Positions 11,376-20,920 of a stretch of DNA of 64,000 bases are shown here, one piece after another; within the stretch, counting starts at the first letter, position 1; each line of letters begins with the position of its first letter. A program made the position numbers and the translations under genes. Source of the DNA: Nitzschia sp. pyKryTriq1 (lineage: Eukaryota > Bacillariophyta > Bacillariophyceae > Bacillariales > Bacillariaceae); assembly GCA_956465555.1 (NCBI GenBank), contig OY101117.1, positions 3,534,001-3,598,000 on the forward strand, read 5' to 3'. The notes below the pieces were generated by a model. That model saw nothing but the letters and a program-made list of their open reading frames with translations. It was not told the origin of the DNA and ran no database searches.

Positions 11376-14300
11376 ATGACTACCGCTGACCTGCTCGTTG
11401 CCAAAACCCAAGCCAATGTGGCCGAGGCGTTGTGTCAATCGATTGTGTCCATCGCTGACGAGTCCCTTCAGAACAAGTCCTCCTTTTCGATTGCGTTGAG
11501 CGGGGGGAGCTTACCTAGCTTTCTCTCCGCCTTGCCTCTCGCCTTTGAAAAGGCGCAAGTGGATCCGCAGTGGTCGAAGTGGCACGTCTTTTTGGCGGAC
11601 GAACGCTGCGTGCCACTTACTAGCGAGGACTCTAATCTCGCCGCCATTCAAGAACACTTTTTACACTTGACATCCATTCCAACCTCTCAAATCCACGGAA
11701 TCAATCAAGACTTGTTGTTGTTGTTGTTGTTGGCGGCGGCGCAGAAGCATGACGGCGAAAACAACATCGACAAAATTGCCGAGGACTACCAAGCCACGTT
11801 GGAACGTGTGTTGAAGGAGTTAACGCCTTGTTCGGATACAACCTACTCGTTTTTGGATTTGGCCGTTCTGGGATTCGGTCCCGATGGACACACTTGCAGC
11901 TTGTTTCCCAATCATCCACTATTGGAAGAAGACACGAAATGGGTCGCTGCGATTACGGATTCACCCAAACCGCCATCGGATCGCATCACATTAACGTTTC
12001 CCTTTCTCAATCAATGTACTCACAACGTGATCATCTGTGGAGCCGGTTCCAGCAAGCGCCCGATCGTCGAACAGGTCTTTCAGCCCCATGATATTTATCC
12101 ACTTCATTCGAGTCGTCAAGAAGAATATTCCAACAAGGAGATTCTTGCAGCCTATTATACGGCATCCATTTCGCACTCGCCGCCACCACCGTTCCCATGT
12201 GCCATGGTACACCCCATGAAAAGCTTGACGTGGATCCTCGATTCGGATGCTATTCCATCCAGCTGGGGACTCTTGTCAAATGTTGTGGCAGAAGTCGATG
12301 TCTTTCCCACCAAGTCGGATGTGGGTACGGAGCTTTGTCGTCAAATTGTAGCCATTTGTCAGCAATCGATTCAACAGAGGAACATCTTTTCCATCGCACT
12401 AAGTGGAGGCAGCCTTCCAGCTCTCCTCTCGAAACTTCCCGAGACGTTTCGCCAAATGAATGTACCGCCGCATTATGAGAAATGGCACATTGTCGTGGCG
12501 GATGAACGAGGGGTGCCGGAATCGCATCCGGATTCCAATCTACGTGCCATCAAGCGCTCTTTTTTGACACAAGTGGGAGTTTCGGTTCCAGCACGACAAG
12601 TCCATGGAATCGACATTGTGTCCTTGGGCGAATCCATCCAAGTGGCAGCCTTGAGCTATCAAACCACACTGCTCTCGGTCCTAGAATTGTGTGAAGGAGG
12701 GTTATTGGATTTGGTCTTGTTGGGATTTGGGGAAGACGGCCACACCTGTAGTCTCTTTCCGAATCATCCACTGCTGCTCGAACGAGAGGCCTACGTCGCA
12801 GCCTTGACGGACTCGCCCAAACCTCCTTCTTATCGCATCACGTTCACCCTTCGAACACTGAATGAACGTTCGAGAAACATTTTGTTTTGTGGAACGGGAG
12901 AGTCGAAAAGTCCCATTCTTCATGAAATCCTACAAGGGGCCTATCATCGCACTACCACCAGTGATACCAACGACAAGGAGGAGGAGGAGGAGGAGGACGG
13001 GCATCACCACCACCAGAGACTCGAAGCCAATGTCTATCCCAAATTTCCTTGTGGGATGGCACGACCCAAGGAACGACTAGTCTACCTTGCGGACGCCGCC
13101 GCCATGAAACAAGTATTTGTCGCTTCGAGTGAAGAGTCGGCGGAACACGACGAGGAAACCAATACCGGTCCCAGACTCGTCGCTCGACGAGGCTCCTCCG
13201 TGTTGCCCAAACCCGCCATTGCCAAGCTGTACGTCCACTCTCACCAAGCAGACGTCGGTGCTGAATTGTGCGCTCAGATTGTGCGATACGCAGCCACGGC
13301 GATTGCAGAACGCAGCGCTTTTACAGTCGCCTTGAGTGGAGGATCCTTGCCTGGTATGCTGTCAAAGCTTCCACAAGCCTTCGAGGACGCAGGCGTAGAC
13401 CCCCACTATCACATGTGGCACGTCTTGCTGGCGGACGAGCGATGTGTTCCCGAAGATCATCCCGAATCCAACATGCATGCACTAAATCGATATCTCTTGG
13501 GAGATCTTTACGAGCGGATCCCCCACCAACACATTTATGGCTTGGACCAAGTGTCGTTGGCAGAGTCTCCTCAAGTTGCCGCCCAGGACTACGAGCGTAA
13601 GGTTAAAACCGCTCTGGGATCATCGGGTGGCATGTTGGACCTGGCCGTTTTGGGATTTGGTCCCGATGGACACACTTGCAGTTTGTTCCCCAACCATCCG
13701 CTACTGAAAGAAGACACGAAATGGGTCGCTGCCATTACGGATTCACCCAAAGCACCGTCAAACCGCATTACCATGACCTTTCCCTTGTTGAATCAGCATA
13801 CTCGCAACGTACTGTTTTGTGGTACGGGCAACTCCAAGAGTGCGATCCTACGGGACATTTTCCCCTCCATCAAGGCCAAGGGACTCCACATGGAAATGGA
13901 TCTAGTACCAACAAAGTATCCTTGCTCCATGATTCGACCCCAAGGCGACTTGGTATACATTGTCGATGAAGGCTCCATGGAGAAAGTGCTGGATTGCGCT
14001 CCTACTGCGCCACCCGCCCAATTCGCCAAGGTTTTAGTTGCCAAGAACAAAGAAGCCCTTCCCGATCGAGTGCTTCCCTTGTTGGTTCAACAGTCGCAAA
14101 AGGCAATTCGAGAACGCGGCATCTTTACCATTGCACTTTCCGGCGGGTCGATTCCTCAACTTTTATCGGGGCTGGCGGACGCCTTTCGACACTTGGGCAT
14201 CGTTCCTCAATGGGACAAGTGGCATGTACTCTTGGCCGACGAGCGTTGCGTGCCCGGCTCCGACCCTGACTCGAATATGGGCGCCCTTCGAAGTCACCTC

Positions 14301-14828
14301 TTGGACTTTATTAACATTCCTCCTTCCCAAATATATGGGATTGACGAGTCGAAACTTGTTGCATCATCGACACAAGACCAAGCGCGAGATTACGAAGCCA
14401 AGGTTCGAAAAGTCCTGGCCCGCTCCGATGGTGTGCTCGACGTGGCGCTTCTCGGATTTGGACCCGATGGTCACACCTGTTCATTATTTCCAGGGCGGGA
14501 GCAGTTGCAGGAACGTCTTCGTTGGGTGACAGGGATCGATGATTCTCCCAAACCTCCTCCGAGGCGCATCACATTGACTTTGGGACTACTGAACGAATGG
14601 ACTCGAACTATTATTTTCTGTGGCGCCGGCGAAAGCAAGGAGCCGGTATTGAGTAAAGTCTTTCAAGAAGTCCAAGGTCGGCATGGAACGGACATTTACG
14701 TCAAAATTCAAAACGACCCTCCTCCATTCCCCTGTGCGATGGTGACCCCACAGACTCATCTCTTTTGGGTAGTTGATGCAGCCGCCATGCCCAGCAGGCA
14801 TCTGCTGCCCCCGCAAGCCTCTCCGTAA
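11376..14828 (+). CDS. Four-domain 6-phosphogluconolactonase
   Basis: Intronless, 1150 residues. It contains four tandem copies of the 6-phosphogluconolactonase (PGL, DevB/SOL) fold; ordinary PGLs are about 230-260 residues. The enzyme hydrolyses 6-phosphogluconolactone in the oxidative pentose phosphate pathway. Each copy has SGGS(L/I)P (phosphate binding), W(H).(V/L)...ADER.VP, and GFG(P/E)DGHTCSLFP with the catalytic His; the last motif starts at residues 166, 450, 760 and 1027. Copies 1, 3 and 4 keep GPDGH and ERCVP; copy 2 has GEDGH and ERGVP. Copies 1 and 3 share near-identical blocks around WVAAITDSPK, suggesting recent duplication or conversion. A Glu/His-rich insert sits near residues 545-560 in copy 2. 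There is no clear targeting peptide, so it is likely cytosolic (inference). Confidence 0.93.
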   Translation: MTTADLLVAKTQANVAEALCQSIVSIADESLQNKSSFSIALSGGSLPSFLSALPLAFEKAQVDPQWSKWHVFLADERCVPLTSEDSNLAAIQEHFLHLTSIPTSQIHGINQDLLLLLLLAAAQKHDGENNIDKIAEDYQATLERVLKELTPCSDTTYSFLDLAVLGFGPDGHTCSLFPNHPLLEEDTKWVAAITDSPKPPSDRITLTFPFLNQCTHNVIICGAGSSKRPIVEQVFQPHDIYPLHSSRQEEYSNKEILAAYYTASISHSPPPPFPCAMVHPMKSLTWILDSDAIPSSWGLLSNVVAEVDVFPTKSDVGTELCRQIVAICQQSIQQRNIFSIALSGGSLPALLSKLPETFRQMNVPPHYEKWHIVVADERGVPESHPDSNLRAIKRSFLTQVGVSVPARQVHGIDIVSLGESIQVAALSYQTTLLSVLELCEGGLLDLVLLGFGEDGHTCSLFPNHPLLLEREAYVAALTDSPKPPSYRITFTLRTLNERSRNILFCGTGESKSPILHEILQGAYHRTTTSDTNDKEEEEEEDGHHHHQRLEANVYPKFPCGMARPKERLVYLADAAAMKQVFVASSEESAEHDEETNTGPRLVARRGSSVLPKPAIAKLYVHSHQADVGAELCAQIVRYAATAIAERSAFTVALSGGSLPGMLSKLPQAFEDAGVDPHYHMWHVLLADERCVPEDHPESNMHALNRYLLGDLYERIPHQHIYGLDQVSLAESPQVAAQDYERKVKTALGSSGGMLDLAVLGFGPDGHTCSLFPNHPLLKEDTKWVAAITDSPKAPSNRITMTFPLLNQHTRNVLFCGTGNSKSAILRDIFPSIKAKGLHMEMDLVPTKYPCSMIRPQGDLVYIVDEGSMEKVLDCAPTAPPAQFAKVLVAKNKEALPDRVLPLLVQQSQKAIRERGIFTIALSGGSIPQLLSGLADAFRHLGIVPQWDKWHVLLADERCVPGSDPDSNMGALRSHLLDFINIPPSQIYGIDESKLVASSTQDQARDYEAKVRKVLARSDGVLDVALLGFGPDGHTCSLFPGREQLQERLRWVTGIDDSPKPPPRRITLTLGLLNEWTRTIIFCGAGESKEPVLSKVFQEVQGRHGTDIYVKIQNDPPPFPCAMVTPQTHLFWVVDAAAMPSRHLLPPQASP

Positions 14829-15373
14829 AGTTCTCTCTAGCTAGCTAGCTAGCTAGCTAGCTAATGTACTACTACTAGTAGAGAGTACTGTACTCGTACT
14901 ACTACTACTAGTATATTAGGCAGTTGCACTTCTATTCCTCAAACTACTACTACTTCTACTACTACTTCTACTACTACTAGCTCGCTAGCTAGTACTACTA
15001 GTAGAGTAGACTAATTGTGCAGTCGGATAGTCTTGACCCGAGAGTGCAGGAGTACTTGTACTATTTTCACGCTATTCTTCCGCAACCGGTGCCAGCCCCG
15101 CGCACCTCGCCGCTAATAGCTAATACAGTACACGTACGAGCTCATCATGACGTCACCAGAAGATTGTCAAAAACGCGCGCGCGCAAAAACAACAAAAGAT
15201 ACACTTCTTACTACTTCTACAACGTACCGTATCTTGGAAAAGTCGTCGAGAGTGATGAGAAGAAGGAATTCAAAGAAGCAAAGAAGCAGTAGATGATAGG
15301 CAGAGGAGAACACTCAAAGTTGACACAACGAAGCCAAAGAACAAGCACAAGCAACAACGACCAACGACAAACC
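14829..15373. other. Intergenic; (AGCT)n and TAC/TAG microsatellites
   Basis: An (AGCT)n run at about 14838-14861 and GTA/TAC repeats to 15010. The open frame at 15017-15292 abuts the next gene and is best read as 5' UTR or chance. Confidence 0.45.
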
Positions 15374-16222
15374 ATGGCAGAAGATTCTAAAGCAACACCT
15401 ACCACGAAAGCTAAAGCTGATGTTGGTCGTGGTGATGGCGGCTTGGCAATTATTGGAGCGGGTTATGGAAGAACGGGCACCGCTTCGATGCAAGAAGCCT
15501 TGAATCTCCTGGGATTCGGGCCGTGTTATCACATGAAAGAAGTCTTCAAGGATCCCAACGGAGTTTCCAAATGGGATCAAGTCGGCCTTGAATTTGACAA
15601 CAACAAGAAGAAGGAAAACGTAGTAGCAGTAGACTGGGACGATATCTTTCATGGCTACAAATCGACCGTGGATTTCCCGGCGGCCCCCTATTACAAGGAA
15701 CTATTCAACAAGTATCCGAATGCCAAAGTCATTCTCAACGTACGCGACCCGGAAAAATGGTGGGGAAGTTATGCGGAAACGATTAGCCCTAGCCCGCCCC
15801 TTTGGAGGGTCATTTATACCATTACCGGGCAAAGAAGTTTTCAGTGGGATCGAATGGTGGAAAATTGTGTGTACAAACCGATTGCAGGAAGCCGCGCCAA
15901 TGCTCGGCAAAAGGAGGCGGCGATTGCCGGATTTAACCGACACAACGAACAAGTCAAGGCCAACATTCCCGCTGACAAACTTCTGGTATTTGAAGTAAAA
16001 GAAGGATGGGGACCACTCTGCCAATTTCTAGGCTGCCCCGTTCCTCCCAAAGATACTCCCTTTCCACACACCAACGATACGGCCCAGTTCAAGAAATTTA
16101 TTGCGATCCGCAAGAAAAAGGCCTTGGCGATACTGGCGGCAGAAGTCACACTGGTCATAGTAGCGGCGGGTTTCTTGTTGTGGGCGCGTGATGGAGGAAG
16201 AAATAAGTCGAAATCATACTAG
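15374..16222 (+). CDS. Sulfotransferase-family protein, C-terminally membrane anchored
   Basis: 282 residues from ATG 15374 (context AACCATGG, stronger than the in-frame ATG at 15293). The N-terminal part has a PAPS-binding P-loop, IIGAGYGRTGTASMQEAL (about residues 26-43), and a downstream 3'-phosphate motif NVRDPEKWWGSY (about 122-133), both typical of the Sulfotransfer_4 (PF17784) group. FNRHNEQVK and LLVFEVKEGWGPLCQFLG are further family signatures. A hydrophobic helix near residues 253-272 followed by a basic tail indicates a tail anchor facing the cytosol. The substrate is unknown. The protein is otherwise of normal family length. Confidence 0.85.
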   Translation: MAEDSKATPTTKAKADVGRGDGGLAIIGAGYGRTGTASMQEALNLLGFGPCYHMKEVFKDPNGVSKWDQVGLEFDNNKKKENVVAVDWDDIFHGYKSTVDFPAAPYYKELFNKYPNAKVILNVRDPEKWWGSYAETISPSPPLWRVIYTITGQRSFQWDRMVENCVYKPIAGSRANARQKEAAIAGFNRHNEQVKANIPADKLLVFEVKEGWGPLCQFLGCPVPPKDTPFPHTNDTAQFKKFIAIRKKKALAILAAEVTLVIVAAGFLLWARDGGRNKSKSY

Positions 16223-17960
16223 TAGTAGTAGCTAATAGAGGATGAGAGGCTTTCTTTTCCTACTATATAATAGCATTATACATACTAGTACTACATGCAC
16301 CTCTCTTTTGATTCGATATCAACAATAATTCTACGGTAGTACTAGCGACTCGTCTTTAGAGCAAAGAATGATACGTTGCTGTTGCGCATGGAGGAGGATT
16401 ACGACTACTTGATGACACAACTACAACTAGCTAGTACTGTAGGACGTATTCATAGCCTACCTCATGGTACATCCTCGTCATACTACCTGGTACTACTACT
16501 AGCGATTGCTAATAAAGTCATCTCTCTGAAAGGAGAAAGTACTAGTAGACTAGAGTGGTGGAATTAATCATCGATCATGGGCCATGATCAGAGGAAGACT
16601 AGTAGTAGTAATACTGGTAGTAGAGAGTGATAGTTCGGACCCCGGGTACTAGTATTCTGAATCATATACCTTTGAAGGCAATCTACTTGTAGTACTAATA
16701 GCTAGTACAGTAGTCGTTTCGCAGAATCTACTACTGTTGTTGTTGTTGTTGTTGTTAACTGTCTCCAGTCCCATTGAGCGTGGTTAGAACGGGATATCAA
16801 TCCCACCAGAGGCTCGCAGGCACTTAGACTAGACTACTAAGTGCGTTCTTAGACTACCTACTCCTGTTCCCCATCGGATTCCTAGGTCATGGCCTCCGTC
16901 TTACTGGTGTTAGTCTTTAGTCCTACCCCGAAATTTCAAGTCTCGGTCCCCGCCTCGCCGGTTACCGCCTGGACGCTTATGTGCGTGACGAACCAAACCA
17001 GGTCCCATCATATTATTGAACCAAACCATCCACAATATCTACAAGGGCTGATATACATTTCATCGACTTTATAAGGACCAACTCACCAAAGATTTTAACA
17101 CCCACCGAACAAAACGGCTTTTACAACGAGCTATGATGACGAACTAGCATACATTTCTCCTCTAACGTGACGAAATGAGGGGAGTGACAACAGCGCAATG
17201 ATACGAAGGAATCTGGAATCGGGAATTCCAGCATTCCACGCATGGCGCTAGCACAAGATCTCCATATCATCATAGATTTCCACTCACACCATTCACCAAT
17301 CCTCCGAGATTGATGACCATGACTTTATTATTATCTATTACTATAATCTACCTTTACATGCTTTGCTATCCGCTGTTATCAGGAGAAATAACGTCATCTC
17401 TCTCTACTACTGTAGAGTAGAGAGAAACTCAAGTACCGGTAGTAGTAGTACCAGCAGGCAGGATCATAGACATGGCCTACAGGAGTATCAAAGTAGTAGT
17501 ACCAAAGTACTACCGGTAGCGGGGTTTCTCATCATGATCGGTCGGTCGTGCGTCGGCCATTATTTTGTCGGCATCAAATTCCAAATAAAAATACACCCTC
17601 GGTACTTCGGAGTTTCTTTGTCTCTGACGCACGAAGGAGGCGAGCCGAGGGATCTATTTTCCCGTTGTTCTCTCATTTCTCATTTCCGGAAAAAAAATAC
17701 GGGACCCGGGGGAAAGAATCCTCGATTCTGAAGAAAGGAGAAAGTGGTGGAATGATGAATCATCATCATCATCATCATCGATCATCGGAAGGATATCCCT
17801 ACTACTACCGTAGCTACTAGCTACTACTACTACTAGTAGTAGAATAATATACCTTTATTAGAAGCCCCTACTACGGTACCATAATAATATGTTATAAGAG
17901 AAACTAGAAAGTAGAAGTAGTGTGCGAGTAGTAGTACTAATCGTAGTTGTAGCTACTCCA
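16223..17960. other. Long intergenic stretch, no gene supported
   Basis: Holds GTA/TAC/TAG trimers throughout, (TTG)n at 16737-16757, (CAT)n at 17760-17780 and many TACCGGTA motifs. The longest open frame (17363-17731) has no protein-like features. Confidence 0.45.
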
Positions 17961-18740
17961 CTAGTAGCAGGCACTTCGAATGGGTAGTCTCAAGCCAGCC
18001 GTGTTCTTGTGCGTCGCTAGGAGTGAGAGACTATCCCGGTGTCCTGACAAACTGTGCCTCCTCATGCCTGCTGCTCCTGGAGAAGTGGAAGAAGCAGCAG
18101 CCTCCCAACGACCTGCGCCAGCGCTGGAGCTCAATGGTGGAGGGCAATCAATGTCGAGGCTGCAGGTTCGCTTCTTGACAACAAGAGAAGTAGTCTTCTT
18201 CTTCTTGCCGACAGCACCTCGGGCCAAAGATTCGGCTTGAGCCGACGCCAGTTTGAAGGCTCGCAAGCGAGCTTCTTCCTGTGCCTCATGCGAAGACTCT
18301 TGATACTTTCCGGAAATCATGAGGAGTTCTTGACGATCGCCAGCTTCGACTTCTCGTCGGATCTCTTCTTGTGCCGCCAATACAGCATCGATTCCGGCAT
18401 TCATTCGCTCTCGACGGCAAGCTCGTACGGCATGCGTCTCGAGTCCGAGAAGGGAATCTTTGCTGCTGCTGGACGACGATGATCCTCGGTGCTGGTGAGA
18501 TCGGATGAGTTCATTGTCTCGTCGAGTCATTGATTTGTACTCTCGTGATGTGTACCAAATATCCGATTGCTGGACGGCTGTCTCATCGTAGTCAGCGTGG
18601 AGAGGGACCAAGTATGCAACGTGAACGACCTTGACCGTTCGGTTGAATTGAACCGATCGAGGAGGAGGAGCTTCTTCATGTTGTTGTTCTCTTTGCCGTT
18701 TTCGCATGGTAGTGCTTGTATGAGTAATAGTGCTCGACAT
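17961..18740 (-). CDS. Diatom-type hypothetical protein, paralog of 9628-10416
   Basis: 259 residues from ATG 18740; an ATG two codons upstream at 18746 is also possible. It aligns end to end with the protein at 9628-10416: VQFNRTVKVVHVAYLVPLHA, DYDETAVQQSDIWYTSREY, KDSLLGLE, the Ala/Glu-rich helix SHEAQEEARLRAFKLASAQ, PPPLSSSAGAGRW, GHRDSLSLL and the tail LRLPIRSACY. A Ser run in the middle differs between copies. The two copies share orientation, lie about 8 kb apart and bracket the 6PGL and sulfotransferase genes. The function is unknown. Confidence 0.75.
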   Translation of the reverse strand: MSSTITHTSTTMRKRQREQQHEEAPPPRSVQFNRTVKVVHVAYLVPLHADYDETAVQQSDIWYTSREYKSMTRRDNELIRSHQHRGSSSSSSSKDSLLGLETHAVRACRRERMNAGIDAVLAAQEEIRREVEAGDRQELLMISGKYQESSHEAQEEARLRAFKLASAQAESLARGAVGKKKKTTSLVVKKRTCSLDIDCPPPLSSSAGAGRWEAAASSTSPGAAGMRRHSLSGHRDSLSLLATHKNTAGLRLPIRSACY

Positions 18741-19634
18741 GATCATGATATTATGGTTGGAGATAGTGGTGATGATTAAGATGATTATGATGATGTCGAA
18801 AATAATATGAGAGTGCGGCTTGCACTGACATTTCGATATCATCTTTCGATATTATTAGTTGGGCGGAATCTATCGTTCAGGTTGTTCTTGTTGCGATAGC
18901 GCAGAATAGATGGAAATTCCCCATGGAAGAATCAGAAACCGGAGAGTGGGTCCGACATTCCTTCAAATAAATTAAATAGCCCTTTGGTATAGACAAAATC
19001 TGAGTTCAAATTCTGGCTTATGTGAGGCGAAGGGGATAAGTAGAAGGATCAAATGCAAATTAATCTTGTATTTAACGATTCTGATCGGATCGACGAATGG
19101 AACATGCTTTGACGGGCGTTTCACTACCTGGTCATTGATCCTTAAATGGCCCCTATGACGTCGTGTTCGGAATATGGATAGGACCAAATGCCTTGAATGA
19201 CATTTTAGTGTATAACCCCATCTCAAGAACGACATTTGGGAGGTTCTTTACAAACCCGACTAGATAGATAGGGGCGCAAAATGCGATGTTCCTCCTTGCT
19301 GGGGTTTCGGCCTTGTACTCCCAACACAATAAATATTTGTCTGGACCGGTACGAGCAGATAGGGCCAACTGTAGAGGTACGTAACGTACCGTACTTGCAT
19401 GCTTATACAGTACCTTAAGGACATCATTGAGGTTGGGGAGAGAACGAATGCCGAAGAATCCGGCACTCTAATCACATCCTAAATAAAGATCCAACCTTCT
19501 TTGGTCCGACTTCCCGATTACAACGATTACGCCGATACGAAGTTTCTACCGTACCAGTCAGTCCTTGCTTTCGAACCTACAAATCCAATCAAAAAATTAA
19601 TCAAAAGTTCGCCGCGTTCGGAGTGCGTCATCAG
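18741..19634. other. Intergenic; possibly further degenerate element sequence
   Basis: Contains (ATC/GAT)-rich DNA to 18800. The segment 19000-19480 has several mid-sized open frames on the minus strand and may be eroded element DNA, but I could not assign it. Confidence 0.3.
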
Positions 19635-20300
19635 TCAATGCCAAAAAAATAATGACCTTTCCGTCGTGTGATGGTTGATGCTCGCGTCCCTTCTTTCACG
19701 CACGCAAGTGGGCCACGTATCAAGAATTGGGTCCAGGTGTTTGAACCGCGGCACGCCTTTCATGTGCTTATGCGCATTGAACAAGTAGTAATCGCTGGGA
19801 TGTCCTAAGCGCTGGTGCCAGAGCAGACGCTCGGTCTCTTGTCGAATTGCTTGGACAGGGGTATTGGCTTGAATGTATTCGTGAAATGGCAATGTCATGA
19901 TTGATCTCGGCATCATCGTGAGGTCAGATTGTAGCTTGGATAGTGCGTCTTCTTGGAAGGCATACACATGGAGCAATGATGCTTTCGCACAATCCTCGGC
20001 GAATTCTGCAGAGTCTTCTTCGGACATCTTGCTCCTCGCTTCTACACTGTATGGGGGAATAAGCTCATTCGTATAGCATTTTCCGTTTCGTAGGACTCCA
20101 TGTATAATCACATCGTACGATCTCTTCATCTTGTGGACAGCATGCATGGTAAGTGAAAGTGCCAGCTTCATAATTTTTCTTGATACTCTCGGATTCAATA
20201 TGCTTCGCCGAATGACCAGCTGCACGGATGAGGTCCCGTTCGTCTGTAGCGACACGGGTTCGCCATCTACTACTACAGTATCCATGAAGTCGAAACGAAT
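19635..20300 (-). mobile_element. Fossil Ty1/copia retrotransposon fragment (GAG-pre-integrase region)
   Basis: The minus-strand translation contains the GAG-pre-integrase signature LLWHQRLGHPSDYYLFNAHK followed by M.GVP.F, typical of diatom Ty1/copia (CoDi-like) polyproteins. The upstream part of the segment fits the region after the protease. It is truncated at both ends, with no integrase core, reverse transcriptase or terminal repeats recognised nearby. It is broken, with at least a few breaks, and moderately old. Confidence 0.65.
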
Positions 20301-20417
20301 GAAGAAGTCGAAAAGAACTTCGTTTTGCGCATTCATGCATGCATGCATCATCATCCTTCGCCTCGTTTCCTTCGCCTCGTTCGTTTCGCGCATCCATGAT
20401 CCTTGCTGCTTGTTCAT

Positions 20418-20920
20418 TCATACGCCTCAATAATAATTCCCAACCAGAACTTCCCGAAATTTCAACGGAGGGTCATTATTATTACTTGCCATGGTCGCTA
20501 CTACAGTATGTATTATTTTTATCATCATCGCCCTTATTATTTTCGTCTATACCTATCTACTCGTACATAGAGTAGCACTACTAGTAGAGAGGAACGAAGT
20601 CGTCGAGCTTCGCCGCCGCCGTTGAAACGGGATGATGGATGACCTTTGAAACATAAGCCCAAATTCGGCCAAATAATACAGCAGCGTCATCTGTCGTTCT
20701 TTATTATTTTTTGTGCCACGCATTCTCATGCATCCGTCGGTCCTCGCTCATCATTAGCATCTCATACCGGTATACTATTTCTCATCTACCTGATGCTGTC
20801 CTGTCCTCCTTGCTCTCTCCCAACGAACCAGTAATTATTCTGTATATCTCTGATACATTATCCTACAAACAAGACGGGCAAGCAAGCAAGCAAGACAAGA
20901 CAAGACCAACAAGATTGACA
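20418..20920. other. 5' flank of the kinase gene
   Basis: No repeats of note except (CAAG)n immediately before the start (20876-20896). Likely promoter and 5' UTR of the kinase gene. Confidence 0.4.

Noticed and set aside
15017-15292. 91-codon frame ending directly before the sulfotransferase frame
   Set aside because: More likely 5' UTR; it ends in a stop and has no protein-like features.
17363-17731. 122-codon plus-strand frame
   Set aside because: Composition follows intergenic trimer repeats; no domain, no start context, no partner.
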